A stretch of 64,000 bases of DNA from Devosia sp. 66-22 (GTDB taxonomy: Bacteria > Pseudomonadota > Alphaproteobacteria > Rhizobiales > Devosiaceae). The DNA lies in contig MKUZ01000017.1 of the NCBI GenBank assembly GCA_001899065.1, positions 1 to 64,000 of the forward strand, given 5' to 3'. Below are positions 14,007-22,831 of this stretch, in pieces; position 1 is the stretch's first letter; the number at the start of each line of letters is the position of its first letter. Both the position numbers and the translations under genes were made by a program. A model generated the notes under the pieces. It worked only from the letters and a program-made list of their open reading frames with translations. It was not told the DNA's origin and did no database searches.

Positions 14007-15950
14007 CTAGCGCGAGATGCGCAGGTCGGAGAGGTTGTCGGCGATACTCTGGAAGGCGGCCAGCAGGTCCTCACCAGTGTCGGCGCGGTAGAAATGGTCG
14101 GCGTTCGTCGCACACGCTTCGAGGAAGGCGAGCGTCGTGGCGTCGCTGGCAAGATCGAAGCCGACGACAAACAGTTCGACGTTGTTGCCGGCCTTGATGT
14201 TGGTGCACAGCGTCTCGGCCTGCGACTTCGACGATCCATGCGGTGAGGCGCAGTTGATCTGTTCGTCATTGCCGGGTGCGCCCGATGTCGCGTCGCTGGC
14301 GGTAACGCCGCTGCAATAGGGCGTATTGAAGACGCCGTCGGTCATGAAGATCACGGCCTTGACGAGATTGTTGCTGCCATAGGCCCGTGGGGCGGGGGCC
14401 GCGGATGGCCACAGGTAGCCGAAATTCGGGGCGATCATGTACCAGCCCCAGGCGAGGCCGATATGACCAGCGGTGGACCCTACCGCCTGCAGCGTTCTCG
14501 TCCTGTAGTCTTCCTTCACGCCGTCGCCATTTGTATCGGTCGAGCCGATGGCGGTGTGCAGCGTCGCCTTGTTGGCGGTGAGGGGAACGATCTGGTTGGC
14601 GATGCAGTTGGCGCCGCCCGACGTGTAGTGCATGCCAAGCGGCGTCGCGCTCGGCGCGGCGTCAGTGTAGGTGTTGACCGTGCGATCTGTGACGCAGTTG
14701 TTGGGTTGCCAGAGCCTGGCACTGCCGCTGTCATTGGTAAAACGGAAATAGGCGCAGCCGTACTTCACACACTGTGACGTCCCGCCAGAGGTGCGGATGC
14801 CATAGGAAGGACCGGTTCCGGGAAGTGAGTAGGTTGTGGACGATAGGATACTGGGCGTCCAGACGTCGGGGCTGCTGTTGTTGACGCCAGAGGTACCCGA
14901 AGTACCCGTGATGTAGACGGATTCACCTGAGGCGATGCCGTGGGCACTCGAGGTCGTCACACGTTCGAGGCAGTTGGCGAGAAGGCACTTGCTGATCCTG
15001 GGCGTACCGCTGCCGGAGTTGAAGGCCGTCCACGAGCTGCTATTGACGCTCGTACCATTGGTGTACTCCAGCGTGACGCGCCTCAGCGTCGGGACCCCGC
15101 GTACGCGATAGATGTTGTTGTTGAGGTTCGTCATGCCGGCGACGCCGGTGATATAGACGTAGTCGCCAATCGCCATCCCGTGATCTGCGGTCGTCTGCAC
15201 GCGAGCCGGGTTGGCCTGAGTGATGGCATTTATGGTGAAAGCGGAGCCGGCTCGCCACGTGACGTCGCTGATTGGCACGCTTCCGATCGGCGTGCCGCGA
15301 ACCTGATTTGCGAGGCTTCCCACGTTGGCGCTGTAGGACCACGGCACGATGGCCATCTTGGAATAGGTCGGCACTTGGGTGTCGGAGACCAGGAGGTCGA
15401 TCAGCATGTTGCTGGCATCGATCAAGTCGCCGATCTTGTCGGTGGTGCAGTTCTTGCCTTCCCAGTTGCAGCCGGTGGGCCGCATCGATCCCGTGACGTC
15501 GATCGAGAGCGACACCTCGAGGTCTCTGGACGATCGGGTGACTTCCGACAGCACCGATGAACGGATGTCCTTGATGCCGACGAGTTGCACAAAGTAGGTC
15601 GGCACCGAGATGTACCCGATGATCGTCAGCTTGCCGGCGTTCACGTCCGGCGTCGCGGATTCAACGACCGCCGTCACCGACGCGTCGCCGATGCGCTCGG
15701 TCAGAAGACCCTGTGCCTCGATCTTGAGCGAGTCGGCGGTTACGCCGGCCTGGCCGACCTTCGCCTGCAGCGCCAATGCCGCGCTGTCGACCGCGATCTG
15801 CGCTCGGGTCCGGGCCTGCTGGACGCGGGTGAAGTCCACCACGGCGCCGGCGGCGGCGATCAGGACGATGGCGATGAGGGCAAAGAAGATCGCGAAGACC
15901 CCTCGCTCGTCCTTGCGGAAGCGTTTTAGGAGGTCTGTGACGCGCTGCAT
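14007..15950 (-). CDS. TadG-like pilus protein with VWA domain and internal repeats
   Basis: A 647-residue protein. Residues 10-50 form the TadE/G-type N-terminus: a basic start, ERGVFAIFFALIAIVLIAAA (membrane segment) and an amphipathic helix. A von Willebrand A domain starts at about residue 148 with the MIDAS motif DVTGSM and resumes near residue 530 (AVIFMTDGVFNTPY, VELFVVGFDL). Inserted between are two similar units around HGMAIGDYVYITGVAGM and HGIASGESVYITGTSGT, like FCCH-type beta repeats. TadG-like proteins belong to or neighbour Flp/Tad pilus systems; no other tad genes are in view. Confidence 0.8.
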   Translation of the reverse strand: MQRVTDLLKRFRKDERGVFAIFFALIAIVLIAAAGAVVDFTRVQQARTRAQIAVDSAALALQAKVGQAGVTADSLKIEAQGLLTERIGDASVTAVVESATPDVNAGKLTIIGYISVPTYFVQLVGIKDIRSSVLSEVTRSSRDLEVSLSIDVTGSMRPTGCNWEGKNCTTDKIGDLIDASNMLIDLLVSDTQVPTYSKMAIVPWSYSANVGSLANQVRGTPIGSVPISDVTWRAGSAFTINAITQANPARVQTTADHGMAIGDYVYITGVAGMTNLNNNIYRVRGVPTLRRVTLEYTNGTSVNSSSWTAFNSGSGTPRISKCLLANCLERVTTSSAHGIASGESVYITGTSGTSGVNNSSPDVWTPSILSSTTYSLPGTGPSYGIRTSGGTSQCVKYGCAYFRFTNDSGSARLWQPNNCVTDRTVNTYTDAAPSATPLGMHYTSGGANCIANQIVPLTANKATLHTAIGSTDTNGDGVKEDYRTRTLQAVGSTAGHIGLAWGWYMIAPNFGYLWPSAAPAPRAYGSNNLVKAVIFMTDGVFNTPYCSGVTASDATSGAPGNDEQINCASPHGSSKSQAETLCTNIKAGNNVELFVVGFDLASDATTLAFLEACATNADHFYRADTGEDLLAAFQSIADNLSDLRISR

Positions 15951-16001
15951 TTTCCGGATTCCGGGAGCCCCAAGGCCCCCGAGAATGCCGGAAATTCCTA
16001 A

Positions 16002-16619
16002 CTAAAGAACAATCACCTTGGCGCCAATTTTCACGCGCTCATAAAGGTCGATCACGTCGTCATTGACCATCCGGATGCAGCCCGAACTGACATCGCCGCC
16101 GATCGTCCAGGGCTCGTTGGTGCCGTGGATGCGGTAGAGCGTAGAGCCGAGGTAGAGGGCGCGGGCGCCGAGCGGGTTCTTGACGCCGCCGGGCATGTAG
16201 TCGGGCAGATCGGGGCGGCGCTGCTTCATCTCGGCTGGAGGGGTCCAGCCGGGCCATTCTGCCTTGCGGCTGACCTTGTGAGTACCGCTCCACTCGAAGC
16301 CTTCCTTGGCGGTGCCGATGCCGTAGCGCAGTGCCTTGCCCTTGCCGAGCACGAGGTAGAGGAACTTCTCGCCGGTGTTGACGACGATCGTTCCGGCCGC
16401 TTGCTCGGTCTTGAAGGGGACCACCTGGCGCATGAATTTGGGGTCGAGCCGAACCTTCTTGGTGGTGCTCGAGCGCAGCTGCAGGAAGTTGAGCGGCGTG
16501 CCGCTGGTCAATGTGATGCCCGGCGGCGGTGCGAAGAAATTGCTTCCGGCGAGGGCAGGGGAAAGTGAAGCGGCAACGAGGGCGGTGGCCAGAAACGCGG
16601 CCTTAATCCAGCGCGACAT
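16002..16619 (-). CDS. L,D-transpeptidase (YkuD family)
   Basis: A 205-residue exported protein with a signal peptide (FLATALVAASLSPALAGS). The YkuD domain spans about residues 75-205; its catalytic motif is complete: HGTNEPWTIGGDVSSGCIRM, with the His and the nucleophilic Cys followed by the conserved Arg. These enzymes form 3-3 peptidoglycan cross-links or anchor proteins to the wall in the periplasm. The domain begins with IVVNTGEKFLYLVLGKGKAL, typical of the family. It is a single gene, divergent from the glycosylase gene. Confidence 0.92.
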   Translation of the reverse strand: MSRWIKAAFLATALVAASLSPALAGSNFFAPPPGITLTSGTPLNFLQLRSSTTKKVRLDPKFMRQVVPFKTEQAAGTIVVNTGEKFLYLVLGKGKALRYGIGTAKEGFEWSGTHKVSRKAEWPGWTPPAEMKQRRPDLPDYMPGGVKNPLGARALYLGSTLYRIHGTNEPWTIGGDVSSGCIRMVNDDVIDLYERVKIGAKVIVL

Positions 16620-16743
16620 GACAAGTGTCCCGGTGCGAGTTACTGATCGGTAGGCTTACCTAAGGGTAGCTTCGAACAGCGAACGGTGCGTGAAGCCGCA
16701 TGGTTAAGTGTTCGGGCCGACTTATGGTTTCGCGGAGGTAAAG

Positions 16744-17346
16744 ATGGAGCGCTGCGGCTGGGCGGGGACCGATCCCGAAAATGTCCGCTATCACGACGAA
16801 GAGTGGGGGCGGCCGGTCACCGACGACAACAGGCTGTTCGAGAAGCTGTGCCTCGAGGGCTTTCAGTCGGGCCTGAGCTGGCTGACGATCCTCAAGAAGC
16901 GACCGCAGTTCAGAAAGCAGTTCAAGAACTTCGATCCAGTCAAGGTTGCGAAGATGACCGGGGCGGACGTCGAGCGGCTGCTGCAGGACGCCGGCATCAT
17001 CCGCCATCGCGGCAAGATTGAGTCGACGATCAACAATGCAAGCCGCGCCCTGGCGCTACAGAAGGAGTTCGGCAGCCTCGCCGCCTACATCTGGCGGTTC
17101 GAGCCGACGCCGGAGCCAGCACCGACGATCGGCGGTTCGCTGCCGGCGCAGACTGCGGCGTCAGTCGCGCTCAGCAAGGATCTGCGCAAGCGCGGCTTCA
17201 GCTTCGTCGGCCCTACCACGGTCTATGCCTTCATGCAGGCGATGGGGCTGGTCAACGACCACTATGCACATTGCGATTGCCGCAAGGTGTGCGAGGCGGA
17301 GCGCAAGAAGCTCAAGCGCCCGAGCAGAACGGAGGCCACGACGTGA
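16744..17346 (+). CDS. tag: DNA-3-methyladenine glycosylase I
   Basis: A 200-residue base-excision repair enzyme that removes 3-methyladenine from DNA. It begins MERCGWAGTDPENVRYHDEE, matching the Tag N-terminus, with EEWGRPVTDDNRLFEKLCLE and GLSWLTILKKRPQFRKQF following. The zinc ligands are present: the early Cys and His, and the late HYAHCDCRKVC. ATG 16744 has GGAGG six bases upstream. Its stop overlaps the GTG start of the next gene, so the dehydrogenase is coupled to it. Confidence 0.95.
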   Translation: MERCGWAGTDPENVRYHDEEWGRPVTDDNRLFEKLCLEGFQSGLSWLTILKKRPQFRKQFKNFDPVKVAKMTGADVERLLQDAGIIRHRGKIESTINNASRALALQKEFGSLAAYIWRFEPTPEPAPTIGGSLPAQTAASVALSKDLRKRGFSFVGPTTVYAFMQAMGLVNDHYAHCDCRKVCEAERKKLKRPSRTEATT

Positions 17347-18104
17347 CAGACTACGATTTTGCCAGTGCGTTCGACCTCACGGGCAAGGTGGTCGTGATCA
17401 CGGGCGCGGCCGGCGGCATCGGCCAGGCGATGGTGCGGGCCTTCGGCGAACGCGGCGCGCATCTCGCCCTCGTCGACCGCTCGTCCGAGAACGAGACGCT
17501 GGCCCGGCAGCTTGGTGCGCCGCACCGGGCCTGGACCTTCGATATCTCCGATGCCGATGCGATCGCGGCTTTCGCGACGGAATGCGAGGCGCATTTCGGG
17601 CGCATCGACGTGCTGGTGAACAATGCCGGCATCGGCATCCTGGCGCCGGCGGAAGACCTGCCGGTCGACGCCTGGGACACGACCATGACGATCAATCTGC
17701 GGGCGCCCTATCTGTTTGCCCGAGCCTGCGCGCCGGCCATGTTCAGGAATGGCTGGGGCAGGGTCGTCACCATCGCTTCGCAGGCGGGGATCGTCGGCAT
17801 CGCCGAGCATGTCGCCTACAGCGCGAGCAAGGCGGGGCTGATCGGCATGACCAACTGCCTCGCCCTCGAATGGGGGCCACGCGGCATCACCGCCAACTGC
17901 ATTTCGCCCACCGTGGTCGAGACCGAGCTCGCCAAGGTGGGCTGGTCGGGCGAGAAGGGCGTGCGCGCCAGGCAGGAGATTCCGACGCGCCGGTTTGCGC
18001 AGCCCGATGAGATTGCGCTGGCCGCGCTCTATCTCGCCAGCGACGCAGCACAGATGGTCAATGGCGCAAATCTCGTCGTCGATGGCGGCTACACCATTCG
18101 CTGA
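17343..18104 (+). CDS. Short-chain dehydrogenase/reductase
   Basis: A 253-residue NAD(P)-dependent oxidoreductase of unknown substrate. The Rossmann motif TGAAGGIGQA is at about residues 20-29, NNAGIG near 93, the catalytic Ser in TIASQAG near 142 and the YSASK catalytic Tyr/Lys near 158. It ends with the typical VVDGGYTIR. It starts with GTG overlapping the tag stop by four bases. A second dehydrogenase gene follows after 15 bp, suggesting a joint catabolic or carbonyl-reducing role. Confidence 0.9.
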   Translation: MTDYDFASAFDLTGKVVVITGAAGGIGQAMVRAFGERGAHLALVDRSSENETLARQLGAPHRAWTFDISDADAIAAFATECEAHFGRIDVLVNNAGIGILAPAEDLPVDAWDTTMTINLRAPYLFARACAPAMFRNGWGRVVTIASQAGIVGIAEHVAYSASKAGLIGMTNCLALEWGPRGITANCISPTVVETELAKVGWSGEKGVRARQEIPTRRFAQPDEIALAALYLASDAAQMVNGANLVVDGGYTIR

Positions 18105-18119
18105 CGCAAGGAGGGAAGG

Positions 18120-18848
18120 TTGACGCAATCACTCAAGGGCAAAGTGGCACTGGTCACCGGCGCCAGCTCGGGCATCGGCCTCGCATCGGCGCGCGCGCTG
18201 GCCGCGGAAGGCGTACGCCTCGCGCTCGTCGCCCGCTCGGCCGACAGGCTCGAGGAGGCGCGGGCGGAGCTCGGCGGCGAGACGCTGGCCATTCCCTCAG
18301 ACATGACGCAGCCGGCGGATGTCGACGCCATGGTGGCGACGGCCATGGCGCATTTCGGACGGATCGATATCCTGTTTGCCAACGCCGGAGCCTACGTGCC
18401 CGGCAATGCCGCGGACGGCGATCCCGATGCCTGGGACAAGATGATCCAGCTCAACGTCAGCTCGGTGTTTCGTGCAGTGCGCGCGGTCCTGCCCGGAATG
18501 ATCGAGCGACGCAGCGGCGATATTGTCGTGACCAGCTCGGTGTCGGGTCATCAGGCGATCCATTGGGAGCCGGTCTACAGTGCCACCAAGCACGCGGTGC
18601 AGTCCTTCGTGCATGGCGTGCGCCGGCAGGTGGGGCCGCACAATGTGCGCATCGGATCGCTGGCCCCGGGAATCGTGCTCAACGGCCTGTGGGGCATGAC
18701 CGATCCCGAGGAGATCGAGCGCCGCGTGGCCGCACATGGCGGTCTTCGCAACGAGGATGTCGCCGACGCGCTGCTGTTCATGCTGACGCGTCCGCCACAC
18801 GCCACGGTGCGCGATTTGGTCCTGCTGCCGCAGAATCAGGACATCTGA
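18120..18848 (+). CDS. Short-chain dehydrogenase/reductase
   Basis: A 242-residue SDR enzyme starting at TTG with AAGGAGGGA just upstream. Motifs are complete: TGASSGIGLA near residue 12, NAGAYVPG near 88, SSVSG near 140 and YSATKHAV near 153. The C-terminus (RPPHATVRDLVLLPQNQDI) resembles the YdfG/3-hydroxy-acid dehydrogenase subgroup. The substrate is unknown. It shares a transcript with the upstream SDR gene and is followed by a hairpin. Confidence 0.88.
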   Translation: MTQSLKGKVALVTGASSGIGLASARALAAEGVRLALVARSADRLEEARAELGGETLAIPSDMTQPADVDAMVATAMAHFGRIDILFANAGAYVPGNAADGDPDAWDKMIQLNVSSVFRAVRAVLPGMIERRSGDIVVTSSVSGHQAIHWEPVYSATKHAVQSFVHGVRRQVGPHNVRIGSLAPGIVLNGLWGMTDPEEIERRVAAHGGLRNEDVADALLFMLTRPPHATVRDLVLLPQNQDI

Positions 18849-18856
18849 CGCCAAGA

Positions 18857-18881
18857 GGCCGCCACCCGGTGGGTGACGGCC
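18857..18881. terminator. Hairpin between convergent genes
   Basis: An 11-bp stem with one mismatch, GGCCGCCACCC/GGGTGACGGCC, around a three-base loop. It lies 9 bp after the SDR stop and 10 bp before the stop of the convergent small gene, where a bidirectional terminator is expected. No T-tract is present. Confidence 0.5.
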
Positions 18882-18890
18882 CCGTCTGGA

Positions 18891-19094
18891 TTACTGGTGA
18901 TCCCAGTGTTTCCGGCTCGGCTCGATCGGGCTCAGGCCGATGTCGCGTCGCATATAGGTGTCGGTGGGCGGTGAGCCTCGCGTCCTTTCGGGCCATTGCG
19001 AAAGAACGGCTGACAGCAGCCGGCCGACGACATTGCGGTCCCGGCGGGCGATGGAGGGGACGAGGCTTCCGTAGGAAGTGTTCGACAGAGACAT
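18891..19094 (-). CDS. Small DUF1127-like protein
   Basis: A 67-residue basic protein. The C-terminal part TDTYMRRDIGLSPIEPSR resembles the LxRDIGL element of DUF1127-type small alphaproteobacterial proteins; the middle RNVVGRLLSAVLSQWPERT forms an amphipathic helix. DUF1127 proteins with this turn are small RNA- or membrane-associated regulators in some relatives. It is convergent with the SDR gene. Family assignment is by resemblance of a short motif only. Confidence 0.5.
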   Translation of the reverse strand: MSLSNTSYGSLVPSIARRDRNVVGRLLSAVLSQWPERTRGSPPTDTYMRRDIGLSPIEPSRKHWDHQ

Positions 19095-19526
19095 TTGTGC
19101 GTGCCGGGCGCGTTGGCGCCGGCTCCCTTTGGGTTGGTTGAGGTTGGTTTGCTGTTGCGGAGACCGGTACGGGACGCCGGAGTCAGTGAGACTCAGAACG
19201 GACTCGAACCGGCGGTGGCGTTAGCAGTGGCTTGGAAGAGAAGGGACGAAGGTGGCGCGGAGGCCAGGAGAGCCGTCAGGCTCGGTTCATTCCCCAAGGC
19301 GCGACACAGCCACGTGCAAAAGCGGTAACAACGCGTGCAGTCATTAGGCTTTCCTTCCGTGGTTCGTGTTGCGATGGCGCGCTGATAAGACGCCGCCCGC
19401 CGATCCGCAAGCGGAATCTGCGTCAGGCTGCCGCAGTGTCACCAATGTTGCCGGCACGCCACACCTTTGCTTGTCTCGTTTTGCCGATTCCGTTAGGAAC
19501 GGCGCACGTTTGGGACCCCCTTTGAA
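19095..19526. other. Intergenic region upstream of hisS
   Basis: A 432-bp stretch between the divergent small DUF1127-like gene and hisS. I see no convincing gene, tRNA or known leader. It must carry promoters for both directions. No clear T-box or histidine-rich leader peptide is visible before hisS. Confidence 0.6.
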
Positions 19527-20966
19527 ATGGCCGACCGGAATTCGCTGATCGAAGCGCGCCTGCCCCGTGGTTTTGAGGACCGCGCACCGGCCGATATCGC
19601 GGCCGTCGATCGCATGATCGCGACCATCAAGACGGTCTATGAGCGCTACGGCTTCGACCCGGTCGAAACCCCGTTGCTCGAGTACACCGAAACGCTCGGC
19701 AAATTCCTGCCCGACACCGACCGGCCCAATGCCGGCGTGTTCTCGCTGCAGGACGACGACGAGCAGTGGATGAGCCTGCGCTACGACCTCACGGCGCCGC
19801 TCGCCCGCTATTTCGCCCAGAACTACGACCGGTTGCCCAAGCCGTTCCGCAGCTATCGCGCCGGCTATGTGTTCCGCAACGAGAAGCCCGGTCCCGGCCG
19901 CTTCCGCCAGTTCATGCAGTTCGACGCCGACACGGTGGGCGCCGCGGGTCCCGAGGCGGATGCCGAGATGTGCATGATGATGGCCGACACCATGGACGCG
20001 CTGGGGCTCGGCGGGAGATACGTGGTCAAGGCGAACAATCGCAAAGTGCTCGACGGCGTGCTGGCAAGCGCGGACGTTGCCGACGAAGGGCAGAAGCTTG
20101 CCGTACTGCGCGCCATCGACAAGCTCGACAAGTTCGGCGCAGATGGCGTCGAACTGCTGCTGGGCGAGGGCCGCAAGGACGAAAGTGGCGACTTCACCAA
20201 GGGCGCGGGGCTCAACGCCAACCAGCGCGGCATTGTGCTCGACTATATCGCGGGCAACCCGCCCGATGACAATCCGGGTGTGCAGGAACTCGGCGCCATG
20301 CGCGGCATGTTCGATGCGGCGGGCTACGGTCCGGATCGTATCCGCATCGAGCCGTCCGTCGTGCGCGGCCTCGAATACTACACCGGCCCGGTCTTCGAGA
20401 TCGAACTGACATTCCAGGTGCCCAACGAGAAGGGGCAGCCGGTGGTGTTTGGCTCCGTCGGCGGCGGTGGCCGCTACGACGGGCTGGTGTCGCGTTTCCG
20501 CAGCGAGCCGGTGCCGGCGACGGGTTTCTCGATCGGCGTGTCGCGCCTTGCCAACGCGCTGAAGATGACCGGACTGCTCAGCGCCGAGGCGCCGACCGGC
20601 CCGGTGGTGATCCTGGTCCTCGACCGCGACGCCGACGCCGTCGCCGATTACCAGCGGATGACGAGCGAGCTGCGCCAGGCCGGCATTCGCGCCGAAATGT
20701 ACCTGGGCTCCTCCGGCATGAATGCGCAGATGAAATATGCCGACCGGCGCAACGCCGCGGCAGCGGTGATCGTCGGATCGAACGAGCGCGCCGAAGGCAA
20801 GGTCACGATCAAGGACCTCGCCGCCGGTGCCGAAGCGGCCAAGGCGATCAAGGACAACGCCGAGTACAAAGCGGCCAAGGTCGGGCAGTCGGTCGTGGCC
20901 CGCGCCGACCTCGTTGCCGAGCTCTCCAAAATCCCCTCGATCGCACGCATGCGGAGCGGTGCCTGA
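19527..20966 (+). CDS. hisS: Histidyl-tRNA synthetase
   Basis: A 479-residue class II aminoacyl-tRNA synthetase that charges tRNA-His. Visible are motif 1 around [20 protein letters not shown], motif 2 [19 protein letters not shown], the HisA-like region [17 protein letters not shown], motif 3 ([13 protein letters not shown]) and a C-terminal anticodon-binding domain from about residue 360 ([20 protein letters not shown]). It is longer than E. coli HisS, as expected for the alphaproteobacterial form. Its stop shares one base with the hisZ start, so the three his genes form an operon. Confidence 0.96.
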   Translation: MADRNSLIEARLPRGFEDRAPADIAAVDRMIATIKTVYERYGFDPVETPLLEYTETLGKFLPDTDRPNAGVFSLQDDDEQWMSLRYDLTAPLARYFAQNYDRLPKPFRSYRAGYVFRNEKPGPGRFRQFMQFDADTVGAAGPEADAEMCMMMADTMDALGLGGRYVVKANNRKVLDGVLASADVADEGQKLAVLRAIDKLDKFGADGVELLLGEGRKDESGDFTKGAGLNANQRGIVLDYIAGNPPDDNPGVQELGAMRGMFDAAGYGPDRIRIEPSVVRGLEYYTGPVFEIELTFQVPNEKGQPVVFGSVGGGGRYDGLVSRFRSEPVPATGFSIGVSRLANALKMTGLLSAEAPTGPVVILVLDRDADAVADYQRMTSELRQAGIRAEMYLGSSGMNAQMKYADRRNAAAAVIVGSNERAEGKVTIKDLAAGAEAAKAIKDNAEYKAAKVGQSVVARADLVAELSKIPSIARMRSGA

Positions 20967-22060
20967 TGGCAAAGTCCCCGGGGGAACGCCGCGCCGCAAT
21001 GGTCCGCCTCGTCGAGTCGCGGACGGTGACGCGCGTCGCTCCGCCGCTGCTCTTGCCCGCCGGTCCTTATCTCGATCTTGCTGGCGAGGAGTTTGGTCGG
21101 CAGTTGCTGCTGACCACGGCCAACAACGGCATCGAGTACTGCCTGCGTCCTGACTTCACGCTGCCGATCGCCAAGTCCTATCTGGATGACGGCATGCTCG
21201 GCGTGCCGGGCGCCTACACCTATCTCGGACCGATCTTCCGGCAGGAAAACGGCGTTCCGGTCGAGTACGACCAGGCCGGCCTCGAGCTGCTCGGCCAGCC
21301 CGATGCCGATTCGGCGCTCGACCAGGTGCTGACCTTTGCCCGCTGGGCGCTCGCCATCTACGACGTGACCGCACCCAATGTGCGCATCGGCGGCGTCGGC
21401 CTGTTCGAGTCGTTCCTCGCCGCCATGGGGATTGCGCCACAGTGGCAGCAGCGCATCCGCCACCGCTTCGGCCACCCGCACGCCATGCAGCGGCTGATGG
21501 AGCGGCTGGCGCAGCGCAGCGATGCCGTGGCCGGGTCGAGCCCCGATGCGCGCGAGACGATCATCGAGATCGTCACCGACAATATGCTGCAGTCCGGCCT
21601 GAGCCTTGTCGGCTCGCGCCAGCCCGAGGAAATCGCCGACCGCTACATCGAGAAACAGGCCCTCGATGCGACGCCGGTGCCCGAGGAGATGGTGGCCCTG
21701 CTGGTCGACTACCTCTCGGTTGTCGACACGCCTGGCCGCGCCTTCGACAGCATCTGGAAGATGGCGAGCGGCGCCGGCCTCGACATCGAGGAGCCGCTGA
21801 TGACGGTGCGCAATCATGCAGCCGCGCTGACTGCGCTGTCGCCCAAGGCTGAAGTCGTGTTCGACGCGAGCTTCTCGCCGCGGCTCGACTACTACACGGG
21901 CGTGGTGTTCGAGATGACCGGCCGGCACGGCGAGGTGCTGGCGTCGGGCGGCGAGTACGACCGCCTCCTCAACCGGCTGGGCGCGACCGAGCCGGTGACG
22001 GCGTCCGGTTGCGCGCTGTGGACCGATCGACTGGAAGCGGAAGCGGGGTTGCTCGAATGA
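20966..22060 (+). CDS. hisZ: ATP phosphoribosyltransferase regulatory subunit
   Basis: A 364-residue HisS paralogue that lacks tRNA charging and forms the regulatory subunit of short-form HisG, the first enzyme of histidine synthesis. It has synthetase-like elements (DFTLPIAKSYLDDG, YTYLGPIFRQENG, FDASFSPRLDYYTGVVFEM) but no anticodon-binding domain. It overlaps hisS by one base and hisG by four (ATGA). Pairing with a 242-residue HisG is what the octameric HisGZ complex requires. Confidence 0.93.
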   Translation: MAKSPGERRAAMVRLVESRTVTRVAPPLLLPAGPYLDLAGEEFGRQLLLTTANNGIEYCLRPDFTLPIAKSYLDDGMLGVPGAYTYLGPIFRQENGVPVEYDQAGLELLGQPDADSALDQVLTFARWALAIYDVTAPNVRIGGVGLFESFLAAMGIAPQWQQRIRHRFGHPHAMQRLMERLAQRSDAVAGSSPDARETIIEIVTDNMLQSGLSLVGSRQPEEIADRYIEKQALDATPVPEEMVALLVDYLSVVDTPGRAFDSIWKMASGAGLDIEEPLMTVRNHAAALTALSPKAEVVFDASFSPRLDYYTGVVFEMTGRHGEVLASGGEYDRLLNRLGATEPVTASGCALWTDRLEAEAGLLE

Positions 22061-22785
22061 ACGAAGAGCAGCTCATTCTCGCGGTTCCCTCCAAGGGCCG
22101 CCTCGAGGAGGAAACGCGCCGCGTCTTCGGCGAGTCGCGCCTGCCCATCGCCCGGCCGGGCGGGGCCCGCTCCTATGTCGGCTCGATCAAGAACCAGCCG
22201 CAGGTGTCGGTGCGCTTCTATCCGGCGGCCGAGATCGCGCGCGAATTGATCATGGGCGCCATCGATATCGGCGTGACCGGCTCCGACCTTATCCACGAGG
22301 CGGCCGAGAACGGCGAAGAGAACGTCGTATTCGTCAAGCCGCTCGACTTCGGCCAGGCCGATGTGGTGGTGGCGGTCCCCGATGCGTGGATCGATGTCAC
22401 GCAGATGTCCGACCTCGCCGATGTCGCATCGGACTTCCGCAGCCGCCATGGCCGCTGGCTGCGCATCGCGACCAAATACGTCCACCTCACCCGCAAGTTC
22501 TTTGCCGACCACGGCATCGCCGAGTACCGGATCGTCGAAAGCGCCGGGGCGACGGAGGTATCGCCCGCGGCGGGCGCCGCAGACCTCATCGTCGACATCA
22601 CCTCGTCGGGAGAGACGCTGGCGGCCAATGCGCTGCGCATTCTCGAGGATGGGCTGATCATGAAGTCCGAGGCGAACCTGATCGTCAGCAAAGGCGCCGA
22701 CTGGACGCCGATGAAGAAGGCCCAGCTCGAGGCGCTGCTCTCGATCATGGGCGGCATCCCGCCGGGGATCAGTACGCAACTCTAG
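22057..22785 (+). CDS. hisG: ATP phosphoribosyltransferase, short form
   Basis: A 242-residue catalytic subunit joining ATP and PRPP to give phosphoribosyl-ATP. It starts ILAVPSKGRLEEETRRVF, the family's N-terminal motif; IDIGVTGSDLIHE follows near residue 68, and the PRPP-binding loop is at about ADLIVDITSSGETLAANAL. It lacks the C-terminal allosteric domain of long HisG, in line with hisZ upstream. ATG 22057 overlaps the hisZ stop. Confidence 0.95.
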   Translation: MNEEQLILAVPSKGRLEEETRRVFGESRLPIARPGGARSYVGSIKNQPQVSVRFYPAAEIARELIMGAIDIGVTGSDLIHEAAENGEENVVFVKPLDFGQADVVVAVPDAWIDVTQMSDLADVASDFRSRHGRWLRIATKYVHLTRKFFADHGIAEYRIVESAGATEVSPAAGAADLIVDITSSGETLAANALRILEDGLIMKSEANLIVSKGADWTPMKKAQLEALLSIMGGIPPGISTQL

Positions 22786-22831
22786 CCGGTGGGCTATAAG
22801 GCCGGGAAACCAGCATCTTCGGGCGATTCGC

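Noticed and set aside
19344..20999. 551-aa minus-strand frame
   Set aside because: It lies antisense to hisS and reflects GC-rich codon bias.
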